Source: an uncultured Thiotrichaceae bacterium
GTDB lineage: Bacteria; Pseudomonadota; Gammaproteobacteria; Thiotrichales; Thiotrichaceae
Length of the DNA: 50,832 nucleotides
Direction: 5' to 3'
NCBI GenBank assembly: GCA_902727985.1
Contig: CACVAY010000007.1
Span: forward strand, 1-50,832
How positions within the stretch are numbered: the first letter of the stretch is position 1; every line of letters begins with the position of its first letter. Positions 43,096 to 50,832 of the stretch are shown in pieces. The notes under the pieces are model-generated. The model had not been told where the DNA came from. It saw only the letters and a program-made list of their open reading frames with translations, and did not search any database. Made by a program: the position numbers and the translations under genes.

Positions 43096-43592
43096 TCAAT
43101 CAAAATAAGGGTATAGCCAAGTTCTTGATAGTCCTTTACCTGTGCAGGTCCCGTTGATGATACCGTAATATATTCAGGGAAGTCTTCAGCCGTTACACCG
43201 CGCCAGCTAGCATGTGTTTCGCAAATATGGACAGGCACATCCTCAGCGACCAGTTGTTTCACAAAAACATGCGCTTCCTTGGCTTTACTTTGATTGTTTG
43301 TCGTCAGATTAAACTGCTCCGAACCATGAGAAACCACGGCAATATCCAACCCTGGAAACTTTTCTTGTAATTGTTTTTTGTAGTTTTCTACCTTTTCTAA
43401 GGCATTGAGTAAGTAATCATCTTCATTACCGATCAACTCAAAGACCACACCATCCGGGGCTGTCTCTTGGGCAAGCAAATCAGCCACTAACTCTGGATCA
43501 GTATCCGTCGCGTTAGCAGCGTTTGATGTAAAGGCAAAAAAACTAAACAGCAGAGCAACGAAAAAAGGCGAACATAAAAATGGCTTGGTCAT
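43092..43592 (-). CDS. Exported DsrE-family protein
   Basis: The ATG at 43592 starts a signal peptide (MTKPFLCSPFFVALLFSFFA, cleavage near SNA), giving 166 aa; a longer frame to 43682 overlaps the neighbour and hides the signal. The mature part is a DsrE/DsrF-like fold: GVVFELIGNEDDYLLNALEK, LDIAVVSHGSEQF, VFVKQLVAEDVPVHICETH (single conserved-position Cys) and QVKDYQELGYTLILID. DsrE-like proteins handle sulfur or act in oxidoreduction; the role of exported ones is largely unknown. It converges with glk, with overlapping stops (CTAA). Confidence 0.8.
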   Translation of the reverse strand: MTKPFLCSPFFVALLFSFFAFTSNAANATDTDPELVADLLAQETAPDGVVFELIGNEDDYLLNALEKVENYKKQLQEKFPGLDIAVVSHGSEQFNLTTNNQSKAKEAHVFVKQLVAEDVPVHICETHASWRGVTAEDFPEYITVSSTGPAQVKDYQELGYTLILID

Positions 43593-43671
43593 GAGTCTTG
43601 TATCCTTTACTAATAATTCAGGTAAATTGTGCACGAGAATAAAATCAGTGTTGCAAATCTGTTCGTCAGGC

Positions 43672-44091
43672 TCATTCCACAAGTGCTAACATGGATTCTA
43701 AGCGGCTACGTAGCTCGAGTTCATCTGTGTGTATGATTGTTTTTTGCAATTGCTTACCTTGCTGATCCATAAACATCGCCTCGCCGCTGACCAGCTGATA
43801 ACGCTCAGCAAATTCTCGCCCCGGTGGAGTTCCCATATCCGCTACCACGAAAACAAGTCGCGCATCAAAATCACTCCTGACTTTACGCAATCGGTTAAGT
43901 GCTTCCCCACCACCCGGTGAGTAGTTCTCATAAGCCAAAGCCAGAACCGGCTTTCCCTGACCAATAACAGAAAGATCCGAGTTAAGAGGTTTTCCGGAGC
44001 CCATGATCAAAAAGTAGCTTAGCGCAACCAGCGTCAGAAGAAATACGGCAATAACCGAAATCGTTTTAACCATTGTTTTATAGTTTCCCAT
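43672..44091 (-). CDS. Membrane-anchored thioredoxin-fold-like protein
   Basis: 139 aa with one N-terminal transmembrane helix (about 9-30) and a periplasmic domain. The order of strands (GKPVLALAYENYSPGGGEAL, ARLVFVVADMGTPPGREFAE, SGEAMFMDQQGKQL) looks like a thioredoxin-type fold, but the CXXC site is absent, so no redox activity is predicted. I do not recognise the family. It lies upstream of the exported DsrE-like gene on the same strand, 79 bases apart, and the two may work together in the periplasm. Confidence 0.6.
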   Translation of the reverse strand: MGNYKTMVKTISVIAVFLLTLVALSYFLIMGSGKPLNSDLSVIGQGKPVLALAYENYSPGGGEALNRLRKVRSDFDARLVFVVADMGTPPGREFAERYQLVSGEAMFMDQQGKQLQKTIIHTDELELRSRLESMLALVE

Positions 44092-44120
44092 GTGGAGTAC
44101 AAGTGATCACACACAAGTGA

Positions 44121-44459
44121 CCGTCAGCTATCAGACTATTTTCACTCAGGCCTCACCGCAATATTCCCCCATACAAACAAGGATTCTACGAACGATCAAA
44201 GGACTTAGACGCATTAAGCCTGCTCATTTACCACGCAAGTGCATCAAAATTCCCATTTGCTATTGAAGTCATTGGTTGGCTCGCGGTTATTGCGGGGTTC
44301 TTTTTACTATTTGCAGGCCGCAGGATTTTTGTACGCATCATGCACTCAAATAATTTTCCTGAGATTAGCTATGCTCGGATACGTCAAAAAATTATTCGTA
44401 AAATTTTTTCAATCTCGTTTATTTTTCATACAGGCTTAGACATAATACCCAACTGTTAG
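44121..44459 (+). pseudogene. Decayed membrane-protein reading frame without a start
   Basis: A plus-strand frame open from a stop at 44118-44120 to a TAG at 44457-44459 contains a convincing stretch: KFPFAIEVIGWLAVIAGFFL then LFAGRRIFVRIMHSNNF, a transmembrane helix with a positive flank. There is no ATG/GTG in a sensible place before the helix; the only ATG is after it. It looks like the C-terminal part of a small membrane protein that has lost its beginning. The overlapping 66-codon frame at 44239-44439 is a shadow. Confidence 0.35.
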
Positions 44460-44518
44460 CTCCTGATAACAATAAAATGCACACCAAGCGACACTAACAA
44501 TTAAAAATTGCAGGAACT

Positions 44519-44902
44519 ATGCCAAGCCTTCTTCAACGACATCTTTATCTTTATATAGGCTGGGTTAGTTTCCTGACAGGCTTCATTGGGATATTTTTAC
44601 CTCTATTACCTACTACTATTTTTTGGATAATAGCCGCTTGGCTGTGGTCAAAGGGTAATCCTAAATTAGCACAGAAAATTTTCGACCACCCCAAATTCGG
44701 CAAACCTACCAAAGAGTTTCTAGCTCATGGCGTCATTAGTACAAAAGGAAAACTATTTGCTAGTGCAGGAATCTCGCTGAGCTTCCTTATTTTATTGCTA
44801 ACCACTCAACTCCCTACATGGGGTTACTTATTGGTTGGAAGCATTCTCCTCTTAGTCATTATCTGGATCAGCACGCGTCCAAGCCAAATAAAATCCTCAT
44901 AA
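44519..44902 (+). CDS. YbaN-family (DUF454) inner-membrane protein
   Basis: 127 aa. Family blocks are LYIGWVSFLTGFIGIFLPLLPTT, FWIIAAWLWSKGNPKLAQKI and HPKFGKPTKEFLAHGVISTK, with two further helices at the end. This matches E. coli YbaN/DUF454, a small polytopic protein of unknown function. AGGAA precedes the ATG. Confidence 0.88.
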   Translation: MPSLLQRHLYLYIGWVSFLTGFIGIFLPLLPTTIFWIIAAWLWSKGNPKLAQKIFDHPKFGKPTKEFLAHGVISTKGKLFASAGISLSFLILLLTTQLPTWGYLLVGSILLLVIIWISTRPSQIKSS

Positions 44903-44995
44903 ACACCAGCCTCAACCCATCGTTTTCTCATCCTTACACTATGCTTAAAAGACTTTAAGCCTTTTTAACGACCCAAAGAAAAAGGGAGCAATCAT

Positions 44996-45577
44996 ATGAG
45001 TAAGATAGTAGACGAAGTGTTAGCCGCCAATAACAACTATGCCGATACCTTCGGCGAAAAAGCAGAGTTACCCATGCCTCCAGGACGCCATTTCGCAATC
45101 CTGACATGCATGGACGCCCGTCTCGACCCCGCAAAATACGCTGGCCTTGCTGAGGGTGATGCACATGTCATTCGCAACGCAGGCGGCAGAGCTAGCGATG
45201 ATGCCATCCGGTCACTCGTTATTTCTTATAAATTACTAGGCACGAAGGAATGGTTCGTTATTCATCACACCGATTGCGGCATGTTGACATTCAACAACGA
45301 CATTATGGGAAGTTTGTTAGAAAGCAGTCTCAAAACGGCCAGTGTTGATGAGAATGGCTGGCATGATTCTGGTGAAGGCCCTGGCACACCTGACGGTAAG
45401 TTTGTGCAATGGCTAACTATCAGCGATGAAAACCAGAGTGTTATTGATGATGTCGCAAGAATTCGGGATAGCCCAATGGTTCCCGGAGATATTCCCATAT
45501 ACGGTTATATCTACGACTGTAAATCAGGACGTTTAGTGGAAGTACCTGAAGCCACTGCACTTGGTAAGGTCGCCTAG
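44996..45577 (+). CDS. Beta-class carbonic anhydrase
   Basis: Interconverts CO2 and bicarbonate using zinc. It is 193 aa, a short beta-CA type. Zinc ligands are Cys38 ([11 protein letters not shown], with the Asp40-Arg42 dyad), His91 and Cys94 ([10 protein letters not shown]). [18 protein letters not shown] is the conserved helix start. GGGAGC precedes the ATG. Its expected terminator just downstream is cut inside the hairpin by the arrival of the TA region, so read-through into that region is possible. Confidence 0.93.
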   Translation: MSKIVDEVLAANNNYADTFGEKAELPMPPGRHFAILTCMDARLDPAKYAGLAEGDAHVIRNAGGRASDDAIRSLVISYKLLGTKEWFVIHHTDCGMLTFNNDIMGSLLESSLKTASVDENGWHDSGEGPGTPDGKFVQWLTISDENQSVIDDVARIRDSPMVPGDIPIYGYIYDCKSGRLVEVPEATALGKVA

Positions 45578-45592
45578 CAACATACTAAGACG

Positions 45593-45623
45593 CAGACACA
45601 AAAAAGCCCGACTTCTACGGAAA
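45593..45623. repeat. Left direct repeat of the TA module (truncated terminator)
   Basis: 31 bp identical to 46682-46712, in the same orientation; after one extra G, TAGAA continues the match. It contains the left arm AAGCCCGACTTCTAC and loop GGAAA of a terminator, then GTAGAA, but the GTCGGGCTT needed to finish the outer stem is missing here. Confidence 0.9.
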
Positions 45624-45672
45624 GTAGAATTCATGTGCTATCATTTTGGGGAACATAGAAACTTGTACATTA

Positions 45673-45774
45673 TCTGGTTACGGGGCTCTGCCCCGTAACT
45701 GCAACAGGTGGCTCTGCCGCCAGCAGATATACGTTAACTCAACGGTAATTACAGGGCAGAGCCCTGTAACCAGA
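45673..45774. mobile_element. MITE-like palindromic repeat element
   Basis: About 102 bp with inverted ends: TCTGGTTAC (45673-45681) and GTAACCAGA (45766-45774). The end segments match over about 28 bp with three differences. Each end is itself a hairpin (GTTACGGGGC-TCT-GCCCCGTAAC at 45677-45699; TTACAGGGC-AGA-GCCCTGTAA at 45749-45769), and a third hairpin (GGTGGC-TCT-GCCGCC) stands between. No coding capacity. It may be a mobile palindromic repeat or a structured RNA leader for the TA operon. Confidence 0.55.
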
Positions 45775-45810
45775 GTGGGAATTATCGATCATTTTATAAG
45801 GTGACTACCA

Positions 45811-46137
45811 ATGCAAACCTTTTCAATACGCGATTTACGCGAAAAAAGCGGCGAACTGAGCCGAGAATCTGAAGCGGGCAACCCTGCATTAATCACCCGT
45901 CGTGGTAAACCGCTGATGGTCACTCTGCCCTTTACTCAACAGCTGATGGAAAACGGTATCCACATCGCTTTGGCAGAACAACTTTATACAGAAGGCCATG
46001 TCAGCTTGGCACGCGCCGCTAAAATTGCCGATATGTCGTATGCACAATTTGCAGAACATCTCAGTGCCTTAAATATCCCAGTGGTTGACTACCCGCCAGA
46101 AGAACTGGCTGATGAGTTAGCTGTACTTGCTCGGTGA
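45811..46137 (+). CDS. Antitoxin, UPF0175-type with Phd-like N-terminus
   Basis: 108 aa. The N-terminus (FSIRDLREKSGELSRESEAG, PALITRRGKPLMVTLPF) looks like a Phd/YefM-type DNA-binding fold. The C-terminal half (IALAEQLYTEGHVSLARAAK, ADMSYAQFAEHLSALNIPVV) matches UPF0175 HTH proteins. AAGGTGA lies before the ATG. It overlaps the toxin gene by four bases (GTGA), the classic TA layout. It probably represses its own promoter. Confidence 0.88.
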   Translation: MQTFSIRDLREKSGELSRESEAGNPALITRRGKPLMVTLPFTQQLMENGIHIALAEQLYTEGHVSLARAAKIADMSYAQFAEHLSALNIPVVDYPPEELADELAVLAR

Positions 46138-46625
46138 GGACTGTCATTGTTGCCGACACAGGGCCTTTAATTGCACTTGCAAAAATCGACCAACTGTCAC
46201 TATTAAGCCAGCTCTACCAAACCATTACTTTACCGGAAACCGTCTTTCTCGAAGCCACCAAAGACAATGCCTGGCAAGATGCCATGCACATCCATAATTT
46301 TGTTCAGCAATACGCGAAAGTAGTACCTGATCAACAGACCCAAACGGTCAAAGATTTATTTCTACGACTGGATGCAGGAGAATCGCAAGCATTGGCACTA
46401 GCCGATTCACTTCATTGCCCTGTGCTCTTGGACGAACGCCGTGGGCGTGTAGTCGCCAAACAAATGAAGCTGGAAATTGTAGGCACGCTAGGCTTGCTGA
46501 TCACCGCAAAGCAGGAAGGCTTAGTACCCGGAATCGGCAGTTTATTAAATGCTATGAGCAATAATGGCTATCGTCTATCGCCAGCACTCATACAACAAGC
46601 ATTGGAGATTGCAGGGGAAGCTTAG
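46134..46625 (+). CDS. PIN-like toxin (DUF3368 family)
   Basis: 163 aa with a GTG start inside the antitoxin stop. PIN-domain features are VIVADTGPLIALAKI (Asp8), DAGESQALALA (Glu) and VLLDERRGRVVAK (Asp), followed by GTLGLLITAKQEGLV. Proteins of this family pair with UPF0175 antitoxins and are presumed metal-dependent RNases. The RNA target is unknown. Confidence 0.88.
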   Translation: MRTVIVADTGPLIALAKIDQLSLLSQLYQTITLPETVFLEATKDNAWQDAMHIHNFVQQYAKVVPDQQTQTVKDLFLRLDAGESQALALADSLHCPVLLDERRGRVVAKQMKLEIVGTLGLLITAKQEGLVPGIGSLLNAMSNNGYRLSPALIQQALEIAGEA

Positions 46626-46681
46626 CTTAGCTGATCTCTATCGCAATAGCTTCTATGCTACGCCCACCCATAACATTCAAT

Positions 46682-46730
46682 CAGACACAAAAAAGCCCGA
46701 CTTCTACGGAAATAGAACGCCGGGCTTCTG
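46682..46730 (-). terminator. Right direct repeat of the TA module; terminator of acs
   Basis: Bases 46682-46712 repeat 45593-45623 exactly. Here the outer stem is complete: AAGCCCG (46693-46699) with CGGGCTT (46721-46727), and inside it TTCTA (46702-46706) with TAGAA (46713-46717). On the minus strand six T follow, so it terminates acs. It can also stop plus-strand transcription from the TA genes. Confidence 0.85.
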
Positions 46731-46756
46731 CTAAAACAATTTATACCATTAAGGCA

Positions 46757-48709
46757 TTATTTGTTTTCGCGATTCTCAATTAGATCATCAACGACAGATG
46801 GATCAGCCAAGGTAGAGGTATCACCTAAACCATCAACTTCGTTCGCTGCAATCTTACGTAAGATACGACGCATGATTTTACCAGAACGTGTCTTTGGTAG
46901 ACCTGGAGCCCACTGGATAATGTTGATCTTAGCAATTGGACCAATCTCACCACGAACCAGCTTAACCAATTCTGTTTTAAGCTCATCAGTGCCTTCTTCG
47001 CCTTCCATCAAGGTAACGTAAGCGTAGATGCCCTGACCAGTAAGATCATGTGGATAACCAACAACCGCAGCCTCAGCCACTTTCTCATGTAAGCCAATAC
47101 CTGCTTCGATTTCAGCAGTACCCAAACGGTGACCAGATACGTTCAATACGTCATCAACACGTCCTGTGATCCAATACGTTCCATCTTCATCACGTTTTGC
47201 ACCGTCACCAGTGAAGTAATAGCCTTTGAACATAGCAAAGTATGTTTCATAGAAACGTTTGTGGTCTCCGTAAACAGTACGGATCATTGAAGGCCATGGA
47301 CGATCAATCGCGAGGTTTCCAGCTGCTGGATTACCTTCGATAACATTGCCTTCATCATCCAAAAGTACCGGATTAACACCAAAGAATGGAGCGGTTGCAG
47401 AACCTGGCTTAAGCGCATGTGCACCAGGAAGCGGCGTCATCATATGCGCACCCGTTTCTGTCTGCCACCATGTATCAACAATCGGGCACTTACCATTACC
47501 AACAACATTGTGGTACCACTCCCAAGCTTCTGGGTTAATTGGCTCACCAACCGTTCCAAGAACCTTAAGCGACTTACGTGAAGTCTTCTCAACAGGCTCG
47601 TTACCTGCACCCATCAATGAACGAATCGCAGTAGGCGCTGTATAGAAAATATTAACTTCGTGCTTATCAACAACCTGCCAGAAGCGAGAAATGTCTGGGT
47701 AAGTTGGAATACCTTCAAACATCAAGGTTGTTGCACCGTTAGCCAATGGGCCATATACGATGTAAGTGTGACCTGTTACCCAGCCAACGTCAGCAGTACA
47801 CCAGTAAACATCACCGTTTTTATAATCAAAAACTGCTTCGTGAGTCATCGCAGCTTGTACTAAGTAACCACCTGTTGAGTGTAAAACACCCTTTGGTGTA
47901 CCTGTAGAACCTGATGTATAAAGGATAAACAATGGATCCTCAGAATCCATTTCTTCAGGAGGACAATCTGGGCTAGCAGCATTAACAGCTTCGTCATACC
48001 AAACGTCACGATCATCATTCCACTCAACGGGCTCACCACCACGACGAACAACGATACACGTATGAACGTTAGGGCAAGTTTCTAAGGCTTTATCAGCATT
48101 CGTTTTAAGAGGAATCTTACGACCACCACGCATAGATTGGTCAGAAGTGATCACGACCTTACAATCAGAATCTTGAATACGGCTTGCAAGTGCTTCAGGA
48201 GAGAAACCACCGAATACGATAGAGTGGATTGCACCAATACGCGTACAAGCCAGCATGGCAATTGCTGCTTCTGGTACCATTGGTAAGTAAAGCGATACAC
48301 GATCACCTTTCTCAACACCACGTGCTTTTAGTACATTGGCGAAACGAGAAACTTCTTCATGAAGTTCACGGTAAGTAATTTTACGATCTTCATCTGGGCT
48401 ATCGCCTTCCCAAATAATCGCGACTTGATCACCACGTGTTTCTAGATGGCGATCTAGACAGTTGTAAGAAACATTGAGTTTAGCGTTCTTATACCATTCA
48501 ATATGTAAATCATCTTGATCGAAACTGAAATCAGACACTTTATCCCATGGCTTAAACCAAGAAACGTATTTCTCTGCTTGTTCCGCCCAAAATCCCTCAG
48601 GATCATCGATAGAACGTTGATACATCTCTTGATATTGTTCTGCGTTAATATTCGCTTGTGCTGCAAATTCCGCAGAAACCGGGTGTGCCGGATGTGATGT
48701 TTCAGACAT
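46757..48709 (-). CDS. acs: Acetyl-CoA synthetase (AMP-forming)
   Basis: Activates acetate to acetyl-CoA through acetyl-AMP. It is 650 aa, the normal length. Motifs are [17 protein letters not shown] (P-loop-like), [45 protein letters not shown], and [15 protein letters not shown] with the lysine acetylated in regulated homologues. CTAGGAGGAGTTT gives a strong ribosome site. It supplies acetyl-CoA that the pha genes can store as PHB. Confidence 0.98.
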   Translation of the reverse strand: MSETSHPAHPVSAEFAAQANINAEQYQEMYQRSIDDPEGFWAEQAEKYVSWFKPWDKVSDFSFDQDDLHIEWYKNAKLNVSYNCLDRHLETRGDQVAIIWEGDSPDEDRKITYRELHEEVSRFANVLKARGVEKGDRVSLYLPMVPEAAIAMLACTRIGAIHSIVFGGFSPEALASRIQDSDCKVVITSDQSMRGGRKIPLKTNADKALETCPNVHTCIVVRRGGEPVEWNDDRDVWYDEAVNAASPDCPPEEMDSEDPLFILYTSGSTGTPKGVLHSTGGYLVQAAMTHEAVFDYKNGDVYWCTADVGWVTGHTYIVYGPLANGATTLMFEGIPTYPDISRFWQVVDKHEVNIFYTAPTAIRSLMGAGNEPVEKTSRKSLKVLGTVGEPINPEAWEWYHNVVGNGKCPIVDTWWQTETGAHMMTPLPGAHALKPGSATAPFFGVNPVLLDDEGNVIEGNPAAGNLAIDRPWPSMIRTVYGDHKRFYETYFAMFKGYYFTGDGAKRDEDGTYWITGRVDDVLNVSGHRLGTAEIEAGIGLHEKVAEAAVVGYPHDLTGQGIYAYVTLMEGEEGTDELKTELVKLVRGEIGPIAKINIIQWAPGLPKTRSGKIMRRILRKIAANEVDGLGDTSTLADPSVVDDLIENRENK

Positions 48710-49159
48710 AAACTCCTCCTAGGATGTTTTTAAAATTCTCTGAAAGGATAGTCTAGCTAAAAAAAGTACCTTTATCACTCCATGAACTAATATTATGGAG
48801 AAAATTTCCGAATATCATTATTACGTAACCAATGATATTTAAAACAAGCCAAGACTCTCTAAATCTAGGTAATACTGCGTCGACAATCAGGATATCGACA
48901 ATTCTGTGAAGCAGACCTCCTTTCTGAAAGCTTCCTCAACCTATCTAGTATTTCTGACAAAAGAAAGCACAGCCAACTAGCTATTAAGAATTCTATTCAT
49001 AAGTATTTGCAATACCAATGATACATGATTTTCATCAAAACAATGGAAATAAGCTCCCTGACAGCCGCCTCCCTTATTCGCCACTTATCCGCTCAAAGAA
49101 CATCATTTTGAACAACGTGGATAAAATGCTATGCAAATAATATTCATGCTGGGCTTACC
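48710..49159. other. Divergent intergenic region between acs and the OmpA-like gene
   Basis: 450 bases without a credible gene. It must hold the acs promoter (minus) and that of the plus-strand gene at 49160, but I cannot identify convincing boxes. No clear hairpin or repeat apart from two CGACAAT words at 48879-48900. Confidence 0.4.
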
Positions 49160-50281
49160 ATGATTTCATCCCATTCATTATCCAATCGGTTTTGGATAAA
49201 CACACTTCTCTCTATTTTGCTTGCTTGCATTAGCCATACCGCCATTGCTAACGACAAGATACAAATACCTAAAATTATACAAAGTATAGACTCAACCATT
49301 AGCAACAAACCTGAGTATTATCCGCAATGCCGGAAAACACCGTTGCGTGTTGGTAAAGAAGACTACCAAAAAGGCTACCTGTCACTTCGCGGCTTGAAGG
49401 GTGTCTACATCAATATTGATGATGTTTTAAAGGGTGCAGCAGCAAGAAATGTTGTACTTGAGGAAAACCTCAAAGGCCTTGTCGTCAAAATGCTCAATGA
49501 CGCAGGCCTACGCCTTCTCACCAAGGAAGAAATGAAGAAAACACCAGGGCAACCAGAAATGAGTATGTACCCTAGCTTCCCTAATCACCTCGGACCTTAC
49601 AATGAAGGTGATGAACGCATTCCATACCGTGAAGATTGTTGTAGCATCGGCATCTGGACATCTTTCGCACAAGGCGCAGCAACTTTACGTGACCCACTAA
49701 CCAATCATAAACTCGGCACATGGGGTACAGGGCATAACACCACGGATTGTTCAGATGTAGGCGGCTGGATGAGTAAGGTCGTCAAAGAAACCGTAGAAGC
49801 CTTCGTTGAAGATAAAGTCAAAGCTGAAAAAGAAAAGATTGAACAAAAAGAGAAAGCCCAAGCAGCAGGTAAAAAGATTCTCGAAGCAAAGAAACAAGAA
49901 ACACCTGCTGAAAGTGGTGCGATGGAATGCAATACATCACTCATGATGTATATCGAAATGTTTAAGACCAATCAAACCCACATCATGCCTTCTAAGTATT
50001 TTGTTTTAAACAAATTGGCCGAAGCAATGATGTCATGCCCAACGTATCACTACATTATCGAAACCCATGCTGACCCACGCGCAAGCCATGCCTACAATGA
50101 AAAACTATCGGAAAAACGTGCGGCATCAATCAAACGTTACCTGATGAACAAAGGCGTCGATGAAAATGCGTTTGAAATGATGGCATTTGGTGAATCACGC
50201 CCCGTTACTGCTGGCGTCGCCGATGAAGATTATGCGGCAAACCGTCGCGTTGTCGTCACACCCATTAAAGTTCAACCCTAG
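49160..50281 (+). CDS. OmpA C-terminal-domain envelope protein
   Basis: 373 aa. A signal peptide (hydrophobic TLLSILLACISHTAIA) precedes a novel N-terminal domain of about 200 aa with several cysteines (PQCRKT, REDCCSIG, NTTDCSD). A charged coiled coil (AEKEKIEQKEKAQAAGKK) leads to a C-terminal OmpA-like domain: YHYIIETHADPRASHAYNEK with Asp and LSEKRAASIKRYLMNKGVDE with Arg, which in the family bind diaminopimelate of peptidoglycan, and then NRRVVVTPI. It probably tethers something to the cell wall. The N-terminal domain is not recognised. Confidence 0.85.
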   Translation: MISSHSLSNRFWINTLLSILLACISHTAIANDKIQIPKIIQSIDSTISNKPEYYPQCRKTPLRVGKEDYQKGYLSLRGLKGVYINIDDVLKGAAARNVVLEENLKGLVVKMLNDAGLRLLTKEEMKKTPGQPEMSMYPSFPNHLGPYNEGDERIPYREDCCSIGIWTSFAQGAATLRDPLTNHKLGTWGTGHNTTDCSDVGGWMSKVVKETVEAFVEDKVKAEKEKIEQKEKAQAAGKKILEAKKQETPAESGAMECNTSLMMYIEMFKTNQTHIMPSKYFVLNKLAEAMMSCPTYHYIIETHADPRASHAYNEKLSEKRAASIKRYLMNKGVDENAFEMMAFGESRPVTAGVADEDYAANRRVVVTPIKVQP

Positions 50282-50283
50282 TC

Positions 50284-50832
50284 ATGCGCTACTTTCTACT
50301 AGCAACTCTGTTCGTTTCTTTGCTCAGCGCTTGTGAGCAAACAGAACCTGAAACAGCAGCGGAAGAAAAACTCCCCCTACCCATCTACCTCTATCAAGGT
50401 TACAAAGAAGCCGTTGGAGAAAAAGCTACAGATGGCATTTTCCAAGACTTCAGCACTGATAGCGGCAACCTCGGCTATATCTGGTCGGACTCCGATGCGA
50501 CCCTGCACAATAGCGACGACAATGGCTGGATTAAAGGCCATGTGGTGCGCGATGAAAATGATCCGTTCTTACGTGTGAGCTTCAATCGCCAAGGATACGG
50601 TGGCAGCATCACCATCGTTCCCGTCGAAAAAACACCAGAAGCGATTCCCGCTAACGGTGCTTATTTACGCATTCCGCTACGCACTAGCAAAGGTGCTTGC
50701 TTGGGATTGCGAATCAAAGAAGCAGACAATGAGATCTGGGCATACGGCCCCAAAATCAATGAATACAGCCGCCTTTGCATCAAGCCAGACCTGAATTGGC
50801 GTTACTTCGAAATACCACTCTCCACAGCATCC
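50284..50832 (+). CDS. Putative lipoprotein, truncated by the window end
   Basis: The frame starts at ATG 50284, two bases after the upstream stop, and runs open to the end of the window (183 codons seen). The N-terminus MRYFLLATLFVSLLSACEQT has a lipobox (LSAC), so lipid anchoring is likely. The mature part (NLGYIWSDSDATLHNSDDNG, YGGSITIVPVEKT, YLRIPLRTSKGACLGLRIKE) looks beta-rich, perhaps a jelly-roll carbohydrate-binding type fold, but I do not recognise a family. It probably forms an operon with the OmpA-domain gene. Confidence 0.7.
   Translation, partial: MRYFLLATLFVSLLSACEQTEPETAAEEKLPLPIYLYQGYKEAVGEKATDGIFQDFSTDSGNLGYIWSDSDATLHNSDDNGWIKGHVVRDENDPFLRVSFNRQGYGGSITIVPVEKTPEAIPANGAYLRIPLRTSKGACLGLRIKEADNEIWAYGPKINEYSRLCIKPDLNWRYFEIPLSTAS

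Noticed and set aside
44239-44439. 66-codon plus-strand frame as a gene.
   Set aside because: Its composition is unnatural and it overlaps, out of frame, the more protein-like frame described as a pseudogene.

Overview
The window looks like a piece of a gammaproteobacterial chromosome with moderate GC. The evidence is a complete iscRSUA-hscBA-fdx-iscX operon, a 6S RNA of the gammaproteobacterial type, a DctBD-controlled TRAP transporter, and a complete polyhydroxybutyrate (PHB) locus that holds both a class I and a class III synthase. I cannot name the genus. A heterotroph or mixotroph that stores PHB, takes up dicarboxylates and lives in water is the best reading, but that is inference.

Layout. 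1-4.4 kb (minus strand): MltB-like lytic transglycosylase, a secreted Asn/Pro-rich protein, an L,D-transpeptidase-domain protein and purF. 4.4-5.1 kb: a long non-coding stretch with tandem repeats and two related GC hairpins. 5.1-11.5 kb (minus): Fe-S assembly operon behind an IscR-type promoter, then cysE. 11.6-12.4 kb: an orphan MbcA/ParS/Xre-like gene and a partner of unknown function. 12.6-14.6 kb (plus): 6S RNA, cysS and a small Cys-rich membrane protein. 14.7-15.6 kb (minus): rpmG, rpmB and a small coiled-coil protein. 15.9-27.8 kb: the PHB cluster (class III phaC/phaE, phaA, phaB, phaR, two phasins, class I phaC), interrupted at 21.8-24.8 kb by an EcoRII-like restriction-modification (R-M) cassette with vsr. 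28.0-37.6 kb (plus): dctBD, then an apparently inserted PepSY/two-component metal-response-like module, then dctPQM with a sigma-54 promoter. 37.9-43.1 kb (plus): a fumarylacetoacetase-family enzyme, a large phosphorylase-kinase/GH15-like protein and glucokinase. 43.1-45.6 kb: DsrE-like and thioredoxin-fold-like exported proteins, a YbaN-like protein and a beta-carbonic anhydrase. 45.6-46.7 kb: a UPF0175/PIN toxin-antitoxin (TA) module with a palindromic repeat element upstream. 46.8-48.7 kb (minus): acs. 49.2-50.8 kb (plus): an OmpA-domain protein and a truncated lipoprotein.

How it fits together. Acs, PhaA and PhaB lead from acetate and acetyl-CoA to 3-hydroxybutyryl-CoA. The two synthases polymerise it, the phasins coat the granule, and PhaR probably represses the phasin and phaA/phaE promoters through a shared TTGTGC-N4-GCAACAA-like operator found at several places. 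The class I PhaC and PhaE end in closely similar helix-hairpin-helix modules.

Most notable pattern. Both addiction-type modules, the R-M cassette and the TA pair, lie between direct copies of a host transcription terminator: 36 bp perfect around R-M and 31 bp perfect around TA. In the TA case one copy is cut off inside the hairpin. This suggests that both entered at terminator hairpins and duplicated the target.
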